Assembly (NCBI GenBank): GCA_028819835.1
Contig: JAPPKR010000079.1
Location: 1-11,370, forward strand
DNA: 11,370 nt
Source: a bacterium
GTDB taxonomy: Bacteria; Actinomycetota; Acidimicrobiia; UBA5794; ZC4RG35
Direction: 5' to 3'
Every line of letters starts with the position of its first letter. Position 1 is the first letter of the stretch. This document shows, piece after piece, positions 1 through 6,393 of this stretch. A program made the position numbers and the translations under genes. The notes under the pieces are model-generated. The model saw only the letters and a program-made list of their open reading frames with translations. It was not told where the DNA came from and ran no database searches.

Positions 1-430
1 CCGCCCTGTGGTTCTTGATGCTCGCCAGGTCGCCCTCTCGCAGTTGGCGCTGGAGGATGGGAAGGCGCTTGGCGACCGCCAGCATCAGCGCGATCGCCTG
101 CTCGGCGGTGGGGATGGTGGGTCCCTCTGGAAAGTTGCAAACACAGATCCCCCGCTCGGTGGCGTCCTCCACCACTATGGCGTCGTAGCCGATTCCGGTG
201 CGGGCGATGATCGCCAGGTTCGGCACCCGGTCCATCACATCCCCGTCGAACCGGCTGTGTCCCGCCAATATGGCCTTGGCCTCTTCGATGCCGCGGTAGG
301 GGTCCCCGGGATCGCCCGGGCCCAAGACCTTTATTCCTGACTTGTGCACCTCGTCCATCCCCGGCCAGTTGACGCGCTCGAACCAGACCGGATAGGGGGA
401 TGCGGTGGACTCTGCTTTGGTGTTCGCCAT
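1..430 (-). CDS. D-isomer-specific 2-hydroxyacid dehydrogenase (SerA-like), N-terminal part, cut by window edge
   Basis: Reading the minus strand from the ATG at 430 gives 143 codons open to the window edge, so only the N-terminal part is present. The segment ARTGIGYDAI, followed by a stretch ending TAEQAIALMLAVAKRL, is typical of the substrate domain and first inter-domain helix of NAD-dependent D-2-hydroxyacid dehydrogenases. This family includes 3-phosphoglycerate dehydrogenase, glyoxylate/hydroxypyruvate reductase and D-lactate dehydrogenase. The NAD-binding Rossmann loop and the catalytic Arg/Glu/His lie beyond position 1, so the substrate cannot be named. The first roughly 12 residues are Ser/Thr-rich and may be a short extension. 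There is no Shine-Dalgarno sequence. A TAACCT hexamer 8 bases before the ATG suggests a leaderless start. It points the same way as the small membrane protein gene upstream, with a gap of 107 bases. Confidence 0.85.
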   Translation of the reverse strand, partial: MANTKAESTASPYPVWFERVNWPGMDEVHKSGIKVLGPGDPGDPYRGIEEAKAILAGHSRFDGDVMDRVPNLAIIARTGIGYDAIVVEDATERGICVCNFPEGPTIPTAEQAIALMLAVAKRLPILQRQLREGDLASIKNHRA

Positions 431-438
431 GTTGGGCT

Positions 439-444
439 AGGTTA
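439..444 (-). promoter_or_regulatory. Probable -10 element (TAACCT) of the dehydrogenase gene, leaderless type
   Basis: TAACCT on the minus strand fits the TANNNT -10 pattern and ends 8 bases before the ATG at 430. Transcription would then begin at or next to the start codon, which agrees with the missing Shine-Dalgarno sequence. No clear -35 box is visible. Confidence 0.35.
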
Positions 445-522
445 GAAGGTCTGCCGGGCGATCCGGCGGAACACCTCGCCGCTGTCCAGGTTCTTGAGAG
501 GACGTTGAGGGGTGACGGGAAG

Positions 523-535
523 CCCGCCCGGCGGG
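523..535. terminator. Short GC dyad just after the membrane-protein gene, possible terminator
   Basis: The sequence CCCGCC-C-GGCGGG lies three bases beyond the stop codon of the minus-strand membrane-protein gene. The real stem can only be 4-5 base pairs once a loop is allowed, and no T-run follows on either strand. It is a weak terminator candidate, noted mainly because of its position. Confidence 0.2.
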
Positions 536-537
536 GA

Positions 538-861
538 CTAGGGCGCCCCCCTTCCTCTGATCCTTCCCCACAGAAGCGCCACGGCCAGGACGACGAAAAT
601 CAACCCTGCCATCAGGCGCCACCTGGTCAGGAGCAGCAACCCGCCTCCCGCCACCGCCAGAACCACCCCCCACCTCATGGAACTGAGAGCCGGGTAGGCC
701 AGCCACACGGCCGCCAGCAGGATGTCGGCCCGGAGCAGCACCGAGGCGGTCTCCGGATATCCCTGCCACCACGTCAGAGCCGAGGCCGCAGTGAGGCAGA
801 GAACGGCCACTCCCAGAAGCAGGCGGCGGTAGTCGGGGGAGTCGGCGCGGTCTTCGCTCAT
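538..861 (-). CDS. Small multi-pass membrane protein, function unknown
   Basis: A 107-residue protein from the ATG at 861. A short charged N-terminus (MSEDRADSPDYRR) precedes about four hydrophobic segments, roughly residues 14-31, 41-57, 63-79 and 83-98, and a basic tail (GRIRGRGAP). The central stretch SVLLRADILLAAVWLAYPAL resembles, from memory, small uncharacterised membrane proteins of other bacteria, but I can give no function. The frame stays open to an ATG at 1071, yet that longer version would overlap gatC on the other strand and adds low-complexity polar sequence, so I reject it. ATG 867 is a possible alternative. A TAGCTT hexamer lies exactly 7 bases before 861, which favours that codon as a leaderless start. 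Divergent from gatC. Confidence 0.75.
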   Translation of the reverse strand: MSEDRADSPDYRRLLLGVAVLCLTAASALTWWQGYPETASVLLRADILLAAVWLAYPALSSMRWGVVLAVAGGGLLLLTRWRLMAGLIFVVLAVALLWGRIRGRGAP

Positions 862-868
862 CCCCATC

Positions 869-874
869 AAGCTA
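869..874 (-). promoter_or_regulatory. Probable -10 element (TAGCTT) of the small membrane-protein gene
   Basis: TAGCTT on the minus strand fits TANNNT, and its edge is 7 bases from the ATG at 861. This spacing implies a leaderless mRNA and selects 861 over the in-frame ATG at 867, which would be only one base from the element. Confidence 0.4.
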
Positions 875-897
875 GCGGTGAGGCGGCCGGGTTTTTC

Positions 898-903
898 TAA
901 ACT
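898..903 (+). promoter_or_regulatory. Probable -10 element (TAAACT) of the gatCAB operon
   Basis: TAAACT fits TANNNT and ends 9 bases before the gatC ATG at 913, in an AT-rich spot (TTTTTCTAAACT) within otherwise GC-rich DNA. The intervening bases are CCTTCTCCT, so no Shine-Dalgarno sequence is present and a leaderless start is likely. It lies 23 bases from the opposing -10 at 869-874, so the two promoters probably share or compete for upstream contacts. Confidence 0.45.
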
Positions 904-912
904 CCTTCTCCT

Positions 913-1197
913 ATGCCGATAGATGTCGATGTCGCCCATGTCGCCAACCTGGCGCGGTTGGCTCTGTCTCCGGACCTCCTGGACCGGTACCGGGAGGAGT
1001 TGGGGGTCATCCTGGACCATGCCTCCCGGGTGCAGGAAGTCGACACGTCCGCCGCCGTCCCGCTTGCTCATCCGCTGGGGCAGACCAACGTGTTCCGGGC
1101 CGACGAGGTGCGCCCCTCCCTCGACCGCGATGAGGTGTTGAAGATGGCGCCGGAAAGCCGGGACGGCTTCTTCGTGACCTCCCCGGCCCTCGACTGA
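913..1197 (+). CDS. gatC: Glu-tRNA(Gln)/Asp-tRNA(Asn) amidotransferase subunit C
   Basis: A 94-residue protein, the usual GatC length. The N-terminal segment VAHVANLARLALS is the family hallmark. It is followed by an amphipathic helix (residues about 20-40), the HPLGQTNVFRADEVRPSL linker, and the C-terminal RDGFFVTSPALD, which matches the common ending with a conserved hydrophobic residue before V-P/S. GatC wraps around the GatA/GatB interface and stabilises the complex in the cytoplasm. First gene of gatC-gatA-gatB, 8 bases before gatA. No Shine-Dalgarno precedes the ATG, and transcription probably starts at or beside it (see 898-903). The operon implies that Gln-tRNA, Asn-tRNA or both are made by transamidation of mischarged tRNA. 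Confidence 0.95.
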   Translation: MPIDVDVAHVANLARLALSPDLLDRYREELGVILDHASRVQEVDTSAAVPLAHPLGQTNVFRADEVRPSLDRDEVLKMAPESRDGFFVTSPALD

Positions 1198-1205
1198 CCC
1201 GTTCG

Positions 1206-2690
1206 ATGCCCTCCGCCCCGCTCTCGATTGGCGCCGCCGGCGCGGCGCTGCGTTCCGGGGAGGCCACCGCCGTCGAGTTGCTGGCGGCGGTGATGTCCCG
1301 GGCGGAGATGACCGAGTCGGAGTTGCATTGCTACCTCAACCTCGACCGGGAGGGGGCCATGGCGGCCGCCCGTCAGGCTGACAGAGAGTTGGACAGGGGG
1401 GAGGACCGGGGGCCTCTCCACGGCATCCCCGTGGCTGTGAAGGACAACATGTGCACCCGGGGGTTGGAGACCACCTGCTCCTCGAAGATCCTGGCCGGGT
1501 ACCGACCCCCGTACGACGCCACCGCGGTGGCCCGTCTGCGGGAGGCGGGAGCGGTGATCGTCGGTAAGACCAACCTGGACGAGTTCGCCATGGGCAGCTC
1601 AACCGAGAACTCCGCCTACGGGCCCACCCGCAATCCCTGGGACACCGGCCGGGTCCCCGGAGGATCGTCGGGGGGTTCGGCGGCGGCGGTTGCAGCAGGT
1701 TCGGCGATCGCCGCCCTGGGCTCGGACACCGGCGGCTCCATCCGCCAACCGGCCTCCCTGTGCGGCGTGGTGGGGATGAAGCCCACCTACGGGCTGGTCA
1801 GCCGGTACGGATTGGTGGCGTTCGCTTCGTCACTGGACCAGATCGGGCCGCTCACCCGTACCGTCCGGGACGCCGCACTCCTGCTGTCCGCCGTGGCCGG
1901 CCATGATCCGGCCGACGCAACTTCCTATGCCGGACCGGCGCCCGACTTCGCGGGAAGCCTGGACAGGGGCGTCCACGGGCTGAGGCTGGGAGTGGTGAAG
2001 GAGTTGGGAGGGGACGGGTACCAGCCCGAGGTTGCGGCGGCGACCGAGGAGATGCTGAATAAGCTGGCGGCCCGGGGTGCGGAGGTGATGGAGGTCTCCC
2101 TCCCGTTGTTCGATGTGGCGCTGTCCGCCTATTACCTGATCGCGCCTGCCGAGTGCTCGGCCAATCTCGCCCGGTTCGACGGGATGCGCTACGGGCTTTC
2201 CGTCAAGCGTCCCACCGCCTCGGCCACCATGGGGGAGACCCGCGCCGAGGGGTTCGGCCCGGAGGTGACAAGGCGCATCCTGCTGGGTACCTACGCCCTT
2301 TCGGCCGGCTATTACGACGCCTTCTACGGTCAGGCCCAAAAGGTGCGATCCCTGCTTCAAACCGAGTTTGAAGAGGCTTACCGCAAGGTGGATGTCCTCG
2401 TGTCTCCCACCAGTCCGACCACTGCCTTCCGGTTGGGCGAGCGGACCCAGGATCCCCTGGCTATGTATATGAGCGACATCTGCACCATCCCCTCCAACCT
2501 GTCGGGACACCCCGCCATCTCGGTCCCGGTCGGCCTCGACTCCAAGGACTTGCCGATCGGCTTCCAGGTGATGGCGCCGGCTCTTGGCGAGCAGGTGATG
2601 ATGGCCGTGGCGGCGGAGGTGGAGAGACTGGCCGGCTTTGACGCCCTGCCCCCGCCGGCGCTGGCCCCACCGCCGGGGGTGCCGCTGTGA
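1206..2690 (+). CDS. gatA: Glu-tRNA(Gln)/Asp-tRNA(Asn) amidotransferase subunit A (glutaminase)
   Basis: A 494-residue amidase-signature enzyme of normal GatA length. It hydrolyses glutamine and passes ammonia through the complex to GatB. The Ser-cisSer-Lys triad is intact: Lys79 in PVAVKDN, cis-Ser154 in PGGSSGGS and nucleophile Ser178 in GSDTGGSIRQPAS. These numbers equal those I recall for the Staphylococcus aureus enzyme, which supports the ATG at 1206. Other family segments are GKTNLDEFAMGSSTENSAYG (120-139), KPTYGLVSRYGLVAFASSLDQIGP and the C-terminal NLSGHPAISVPVG. The start lacks a good Shine-Dalgarno, so translation probably continues from gatC across the 8-base gap. The stop overlaps the GTG start of gatB by 4 bases. 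The tail after about residue 485 is a Pro/Ala-rich extension of low complexity. Confidence 0.97.
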   Translation: MPSAPLSIGAAGAALRSGEATAVELLAAVMSRAEMTESELHCYLNLDREGAMAAARQADRELDRGEDRGPLHGIPVAVKDNMCTRGLETTCSSKILAGYRPPYDATAVARLREAGAVIVGKTNLDEFAMGSSTENSAYGPTRNPWDTGRVPGGSSGGSAAAVAAGSAIAALGSDTGGSIRQPASLCGVVGMKPTYGLVSRYGLVAFASSLDQIGPLTRTVRDAALLLSAVAGHDPADATSYAGPAPDFAGSLDRGVHGLRLGVVKELGGDGYQPEVAAATEEMLNKLAARGAEVMEVSLPLFDVALSAYYLIAPAECSANLARFDGMRYGLSVKRPTASATMGETRAEGFGPEVTRRILLGTYALSAGYYDAFYGQAQKVRSLLQTEFEEAYRKVDVLVSPTSPTTAFRLGERTQDPLAMYMSDICTIPSNLSGHPAISVPVGLDSKDLPIGFQVMAPALGEQVMMAVAAEVERLAGFDALPPPALAPPPGVPL

Positions 2691-4129
2691 AGTGGGAGCC
2701 GGTGATCGGGATCGAGGTCCATGTCGAGTTGGACACCGACTCCAAGATGTTTTGCGGATGCCGGGTCTCCTTCGGCGATCCTCCGAACACCCATGTCTGC
2801 CCGGTGTGCCTGGCCCTGCCCGGATCGCTTCCCGTGCCCAACCGGAAGGCGATCGAGAGGATCATCCGGCTGGGACTGGCCCTGAACTGTCGAATCAACC
2901 CGGGTTCGGTCTTCCATCGCAAGAACTACTACTACGCCGATCTGCCCAAGAACTACCAGATCAGCCAGTTCGATGTTCCGGTGTGCGTGGACGGTTGGTT
3001 GGACGTGGAGTCGGATGACAGCCGGTTCCGGGTGGGGATAGAGCGGGTGCACATGGAGGAGGACACCGGAAAGTCGGTGCATGTCGGCGAGGGGGGAAGG
3101 ATCCACTCGGCGGCGGAGACCCTGGTGGACTTCAACCGGGCCGGCACCCCCCTGGTTGAGATCGTCTCCCGTCCGGATCTGCGAAGCGCGGCCGATGCGC
3201 GAACCTATGCCCAGGAGTTGCGGGCCGTCGTGGTGGAGACCGGGGTCTCCGATGCCCGGATGGAGAGAGGCTCGATCAGGTTCGACGCCAATGTGTCCAT
3301 CCGCCCGGAGGGGAGCCCGGAGCTGGGCGTGAAGGTGGAGATCAAGAACATGAATTCCTTCCGGTCGCTGGAGAAGGCCATTCGCTCGGAGATCGAGCGG
3401 CAGACCACGCTGGTCGCATCCGGTGAGAGGGTGGTGATGGAGACCCGGCACTGGGACGAGGAGGGGGAGGTCACCCACGGGATGCGCACCAAGGAGGGGA
3501 GTTCCGACTACCGCTATTTCACCGAGCCGGACCTGGCGCCCATGGTCTTCGACGGCTCCTGGGTGGAGGAGGCCCGGTCTCATCTGCCCGAGCTTCCCGC
3601 TCTCCGCCGGGATCGCTACCGCGGAATGGGAGTGAAGCCCGCCGCGGCCAGGGTGCTTGCCTCCTCGGATCCGCAACTCAGAAGGCTGTTCGAGGAAGCC
3701 GTGGAGTCCGGCGCCGATGCGGTGGCGGCTGGAAACTGGGTGACGGGCGAGGTGACCGCTTCTCTCCGGCGCAGGGAGGTCTCACCGGCGGATGTTCCCC
3801 TCCGGGGAGGCCAGATCGCCGCGCTGACCCGTTTGGTCAGTGAAGGCCGCGTGTCCGCCAGCGCTGCCCGCGAGGTCCTGGAGGGCGTGATGGACGGGGA
3901 GGGGAGTCCGTCCGAGGTTGCGACCCGGCGCAACCTGTTGCAACTCTCGGACCGCGCGGCTCTGGAAGAGGTGGTGGAAGAGGTGATGGCCGCCAATCCC
4001 GAGGCGGTGGAACGCTACCGATCGGGCGAAGGGAAGGTGCGAGGCTTCCTGGTTGGCCAGGTGATGAGAGCCACTTCCGGCCGCGCCGACCCTCGAGCGG
4101 TCAATGAAATACTCTCCGCCCGACTGTAA
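2687..4129 (+). CDS. gatB: Glu-tRNA(Gln)/Asp-tRNA(Asn) amidotransferase subunit B (kinase/amidotransferase)
   Basis: A 480-residue protein that phosphorylates the mischarged Glu- or Asp-tRNA and transfers ammonia to it. The start is GTG at 2687, inside the GTGA overlap with the gatA stop, indicating translational coupling. The N-terminus WEPVIGIEVHVELDTDSK is the GatB signature. Cys23, Cys25, Cys38 and Cys41 (CGC...CPVC) form the structural zinc site present in many GatB proteins. The segment around residues 254-285 (HWDEEGEVTHGMRTKE, then DYRYFTEPDLAP) is the conserved region near the active centre. Residues from about 365 form the helical and YqeY-like tail domain that binds the tRNA elbow, ending in GFLVGQVMRATSGRADP. 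Nothing is truncated. It converges with the binding-protein gene at 4158, with 28 bases between the stops. Confidence 0.97.
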   Translation: MKWEPVIGIEVHVELDTDSKMFCGCRVSFGDPPNTHVCPVCLALPGSLPVPNRKAIERIIRLGLALNCRINPGSVFHRKNYYYADLPKNYQISQFDVPVCVDGWLDVESDDSRFRVGIERVHMEEDTGKSVHVGEGGRIHSAAETLVDFNRAGTPLVEIVSRPDLRSAADARTYAQELRAVVVETGVSDARMERGSIRFDANVSIRPEGSPELGVKVEIKNMNSFRSLEKAIRSEIERQTTLVASGERVVMETRHWDEEGEVTHGMRTKEGSSDYRYFTEPDLAPMVFDGSWVEEARSHLPELPALRRDRYRGMGVKPAAARVLASSDPQLRRLFEEAVESGADAVAAGNWVTGEVTASLRRREVSPADVPLRGGQIAALTRLVSEGRVSASAAREVLEGVMDGEGSPSEVATRRNLLQLSDRAALEEVVEEVMAANPEAVERYRSGEGKVRGFLVGQVMRATSGRADPRAVNEILSARL

Positions 4130-4170
4130 CTACGGGTTCACACCGGTCCGATAGGGGCTATCCCCCGTAG
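4130..4170. terminator. Nested dyad between convergent genes, possible bidirectional terminator
   Basis: CTACGGG at 4130-4136, immediately after the gatB stop, is matched by CCCGTAG at 4164-4170. Inside lies a smaller hairpin, GATAG-GGG-CTATC at 4150-4162. The right arm overlaps the last codons of the minus-strand gene. The position between two convergent genes suits a bidirectional terminator, but neither strand has a T-run, so any termination would depend on structure or Rho. Confidence 0.4.
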
Positions 4171-5438
4171 GTGATGTACTCATCCAGGCTCTGGTCCGGG
4201 CGGGAGCCCCCGCTGTAGGTGAGGATGCGGTAGTTGGCCATCGACGGCTCTCCGACGTCCACGAATTCGTAGTCGCCCCCGATCCCCAGGTAGTCGGGAT
4301 CCCCTCCTGCCGCGATAAGGTCCCGGCACTGGACGAAAGTGCGGCACTTGGTCCCCGTCCGGGTCACGTCGTTGATCTCCCGGGCGATGAGGGTCGGGTC
4401 GGTGGAGCCTGCCACCTCCGCGGCGAGCGCGATGATGATGAGTGCGTCGTAGGTCTCGGCGCCGTACCCGTAGATGCCGTGCACACCGCCTTCGTAGGCG
4501 GTCTCCAGCCGGTCCGTGAAGGGCCGGATGGTCCTGAGGTCCACCGAGTTCTCGGCGCCCCGCATCCCGGTGAGGATGGAGGGGTCGGAGACCGAGCCCC
4601 CGATGCTGGCGATGTGGCCGGCGGTCCCGTGAACGATGGTGTCTGAGGTGGGCCCGATTCCTCGTTCGTGCATGGTTGTCACCAGTGCAGCCGCCTCTTC
4701 GAAGCCGATGACGAAGACGGCGTCGGGATCGGCGGCAACCAGCAGGTCCACCTCGGCGTCGAAGCTGTCGGTGCCGGGGGCGTAGGCGATGAAGGGATCG
4801 ATCACGCCTCCCAGTTCCTCGAAGCTGTCGCGGAAGGCTACCGCCAGCCCGGTCCCGTAGGATTCCTGCCGGTAGATCACCCCCACCGTCTCGATGCCCT
4901 CCGACGCCATCAGCTGCGCGGTCATCGCCGAGAGCAGCAGGTCGGGAGGGGCGGTGCGGAAGTACAGCCCGCTGTCGGGGTAGGTGGTGAAGTCGGGGGA
5001 GGTGTTAGATGGGGCGAACTGGATGACCCCGGCTCCGGTGATCTTGTCGATGACCAGCTTGGAGACTGCCGAACTGGCGGCGCCCACGATCGCATCCACC
5101 TCCAGGGCAAGAAGCCGGTCCACCTCGGGGTTGGCCACGTCCTGGCTGAGGTCTCCCGAGTCGGCCTCGTGGAGAGTGACCTCGGCGCCCAGCACCCCAC
5201 CGGCCGCATTGAGGTCCTCCACCGCCAGCCGGGCTGCGGCTGTCAGGGTCGGGCCGAAGGAGGCCAGGTCTCCGGTAATCGGGAACAGTGTTCCTATCAC
5301 GAGGCCCCCGCCGTCGTCGGGCTCCGAAGTCGGCCCCGAGAGCATCTCCCTGGCGGTCAGGCCAACCAGAATGAGGATGAACACAGCCACCCCGACCGTT
5401 CGCTTGGGGAATTTTCTGGAGCCTGTCTTGCGGGCCAA
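4158..5438 (-). CDS. Periplasmic-binding-fold protein, branched-chain amino acid (LivK-like) type, membrane-anchored
   Basis: A 426-residue protein. The start is TTG at 5438, preceded by GGAG with 5-base spacing. A basic N-terminus (MARKTGSRKFPKR) and one hydrophobic segment (about 14-30) precede a type 1 periplasmic binding fold that begins VIGTLFPITGDLASFGP, continues with AARLAVEDLNAAGGVLGAEV and IVGAASSAVSK, and has a second-domain segment GVIYRQESYGTGLAVAF. There is no Cys after the hydrophobic segment, so it is not a typical lipoprotein; it may be anchored by an uncleaved signal. Cys365 and Cys371 (KCRTFVQC), followed by a DPDYLGIGGDYEFVDVGEP stretch, match a feature I recall in actinobacterial members and could form a disulfide. 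No permease or ATPase genes lie beside it, so the ligand is unknown. It could serve a transporter elsewhere or act as a sensor. Confidence 0.85.
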   Translation of the reverse strand: MARKTGSRKFPKRTVGVAVFILILVGLTAREMLSGPTSEPDDGGGLVIGTLFPITGDLASFGPTLTAAARLAVEDLNAAGGVLGAEVTLHEADSGDLSQDVANPEVDRLLALEVDAIVGAASSAVSKLVIDKITGAGVIQFAPSNTSPDFTTYPDSGLYFRTAPPDLLLSAMTAQLMASEGIETVGVIYRQESYGTGLAVAFRDSFEELGGVIDPFIAYAPGTDSFDAEVDLLVAADPDAVFVIGFEEAAALVTTMHERGIGPTSDTIVHGTAGHIASIGGSVSDPSILTGMRGAENSVDLRTIRPFTDRLETAYEGGVHGIYGYGAETYDALIIIALAAEVAGSTDPTLIAREINDVTRTGTKCRTFVQCRDLIAAGGDPDYLGIGGDYEFVDVGEPSMANYRILTYSGGSRPDQSLDEYITYGG

Positions 5439-5465
5439 TGTCTCTCCGGTGTCGGCGCGACCCTA

Positions 5466-5471
5466 AGAATA
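5466..5471 (-). promoter_or_regulatory. Probable -10 element (TATTCT) of the LivK-like gene
   Basis: TATTCT on the minus strand, in the AT-rich run TTATTCTTA, would start transcription near 5459 and leave a leader of about 20 bases. That is enough for the GGAGAG Shine-Dalgarno (5442-5447) before the TTG at 5438. TAGGGT at 5460-5465 also fits TANNNT and is an alternative. Confidence 0.35.
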
Positions 5472-5555
5472 AGGAACGGGACTGCCGGGGTCCCTCCTTT
5501 TCGGCGGTCCGGGCCGGGGGAAGACAGACTGAGGATCCGGCACCACTGCCAGAGG

Positions 5556-5561
5556 TAGCAT
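5556..5561 (+). promoter_or_regulatory. Probable -10 element (TAGCAT) in front of the tup region
   Basis: TAGCAT fits TANNNT and ends 7 bases before an ATG at 5569, the spacing of a leaderless start. A short inverted repeat, GGCA-CCAC-TGCC at 5539-5550, lies between the expected -35 and -10 positions and could be an operator, although four-base arms are weak evidence. This is the only credible promoter seen between the LivK-like gene and tupB. Confidence 0.4.
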
Positions 5562-5568
5562 CAGCGCC

Positions 5569-5688
5569 ATGCGCACCGGGGTTTATCTGTTTCTGGTCCG
5601 GGAGGTTCCGGTGACCACCGTCGGGACTCTCTGCTACCCGGCTCACTACCGGCGGAATCCGGCGGGCCGGTATCCGCGCCGGCGCTGA
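5569..5688 (+). CDS. Possible 39-residue leader peptide or leaderless small ORF before tupB
   Basis: ATG at 5569 to TGA at 5686-5688 gives 39 residues. It begins MRTGVYLFLVREVPVTTVG, contains one Cys (residue 22) and ends in an arginine-rich tail (RYPRRR). Three points favour it: a -10-like TAGCAT exactly 7 bases before the ATG, its place as the first reading frame on the tup transcript, and its stop 12 bases before the tupB ATG, suitable for translational coupling. Against it are its small size and the ease with which GC-rich DNA keeps frames open. I do not recognise it. It could be a regulatory leader peptide, a small protein, or only the untranslated leader of tupB. Confidence 0.35.
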   Translation: MRTGVYLFLVREVPVTTVGTLCYPAHYRRNPAGRYPRRR

Positions 5689-5700
5689 GGCGGGGACAGG

Positions 5701-6393
5701 ATGGAGTTCCTGTGGGAAGTCTTGGCGGACGCGGTGGAGGTCCTGTCCCGGGCCGGGCCCGAACTCTGGATGGTGGTGGCCCTCACCCTCGCCGTCTCCG
5801 CAGCTTCCACCGGGATCGGCGTGCTGCTGGGGGTCCCGCTGGGAGCGGCTCTTGCGCTCGGCAGGTTTCGGGGAAGAGGGGTCCTGCGATTGGCGGTGAG
5901 CGTTGGCATGGGGTTCCCGCCCGTGCTGGCCGGACTCCTGCTCCTGCTGGTGTTCTGGCGGGCTGGTCCCCTGGGAGGCCTCGGTCTGATCTTCACCCCC
6001 GCCGCAATGGTGATCGCCCAGGTGGTCCTGGCGACTCCCGTGGCGGCCGGGGTCGTCTCGGGGTCCATCAGAGGTTTGGGCATGGTCCCCATGGAGCAAC
6101 TGGCCGCTCTGCGGCTGGGGCGGGTGGCGCGGGGGATGGTGGCGGTGCGGGAGGCGCGGGCCGGGGTTGCCACCGCCGTGGCGGCCTCATTCGGGAGAGT
6201 GGTGGCCGAGGTCGGGGCGGTGCTGGTGGTGGGAGGCAACATCGTGGGGGAGACCCGGGTGCTGACCACCTTGATAGTTGAGGAGTCGCGCCAGGCGCGG
6301 TTCGGAGCGGCGGTGGCGGCCGGCGCGGTGTTACTGGTCATCGCCCTGATCGTGAACGTGGCCGTTGGCCGGTTGGGAGGAGACGGGCCATGA
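5701..6393 (+). CDS. tupB: Tungstate ABC transporter, permease subunit
   Basis: A 230-residue inner-membrane permease of the size expected for TupB. Hydrophobic segments lie at about 21-44, 62-86, 94-121, 158-179 and 202-223. TupB hallmarks are visible: GMGFPPVLAGLLLLLVFWRAGPLG (residues 69-92, also written FPPV...SGPLG in relatives), LIFTPAAMVIAQVVLATPV, then the coupling-loop region VREARAGVATAVAASFGRVVAEVGAV and GGNIVGETRVLTTLIV. The last two match the ISEVGAVMMVGGNI...TRVLTTAI pattern that separates TupB from ModB. The ATG at 5701 follows GGGG at 5692-5695. The stop overlaps the tupC start in ATGA. It forms the membrane channel for tungstate with the two genes that follow. Confidence 0.9.
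   Translation: MEFLWEVLADAVEVLSRAGPELWMVVALTLAVSAASTGIGVLLGVPLGAALALGRFRGRGVLRLAVSVGMGFPPVLAGLLLLLVFWRAGPLGGLGLIFTPAAMVIAQVVLATPVAAGVVSGSIRGLGMVPMEQLAALRLGRVARGMVAVREARAGVATAVAASFGRVVAEVGAVLVVGGNIVGETRVLTTLIVEESRQARFGAAVAAGAVLLVIALIVNVAVGRLGGDGP

Noticed and set aside
437..772. 111-codon minus-strand frame overlapping the small membrane-protein gene
   Set aside because: It shares DNA with the better-supported frame, has Gly/Arg/Ser-rich sequence without motifs and no start signal.
8..900. Plus-strand frames at 8-340 and 400-900
   Set aside because: They are antisense to the hydroxyacid dehydrogenase and the membrane-protein gene, with Gln/His/Pro/Arg-rich low-information sequence.
538..1071. 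177-residue version of the small membrane protein starting at 1071
   Set aside because: The extra 70 residues would lie antisense to gatC and have shadow-like composition. The -10-like element at 869-874 and the hydrophobic pattern place the start at 861.
2378..3676. 432-codon minus-strand frame across gatA/gatB
   Set aside because: It runs antisense to two certain genes, has His/Pro/Gly/Arg-rich content with no domain, and is explained by G/C at third positions of the real genes. The same applies to the long antisense frames at 5005-6099, 7390-8541, 7802-8950 and 8951-9688.
5478..5494. Terminator-like GGGAC/GTCCC stem followed by CTCCTTTT
   Set aside because: On the plus strand there is no upstream plus-strand gene to terminate; the stem has five pairs only and the T-run is short.
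5562..5700. Molybdenum/tungsten cofactor or cobalamin riboswitch before tupB
   Set aside because: I looked for the conserved cores of these riboswitches and could not match them. The stretch is GC-rich with several short complementary runs, which is not enough. A covariance-model search would decide.
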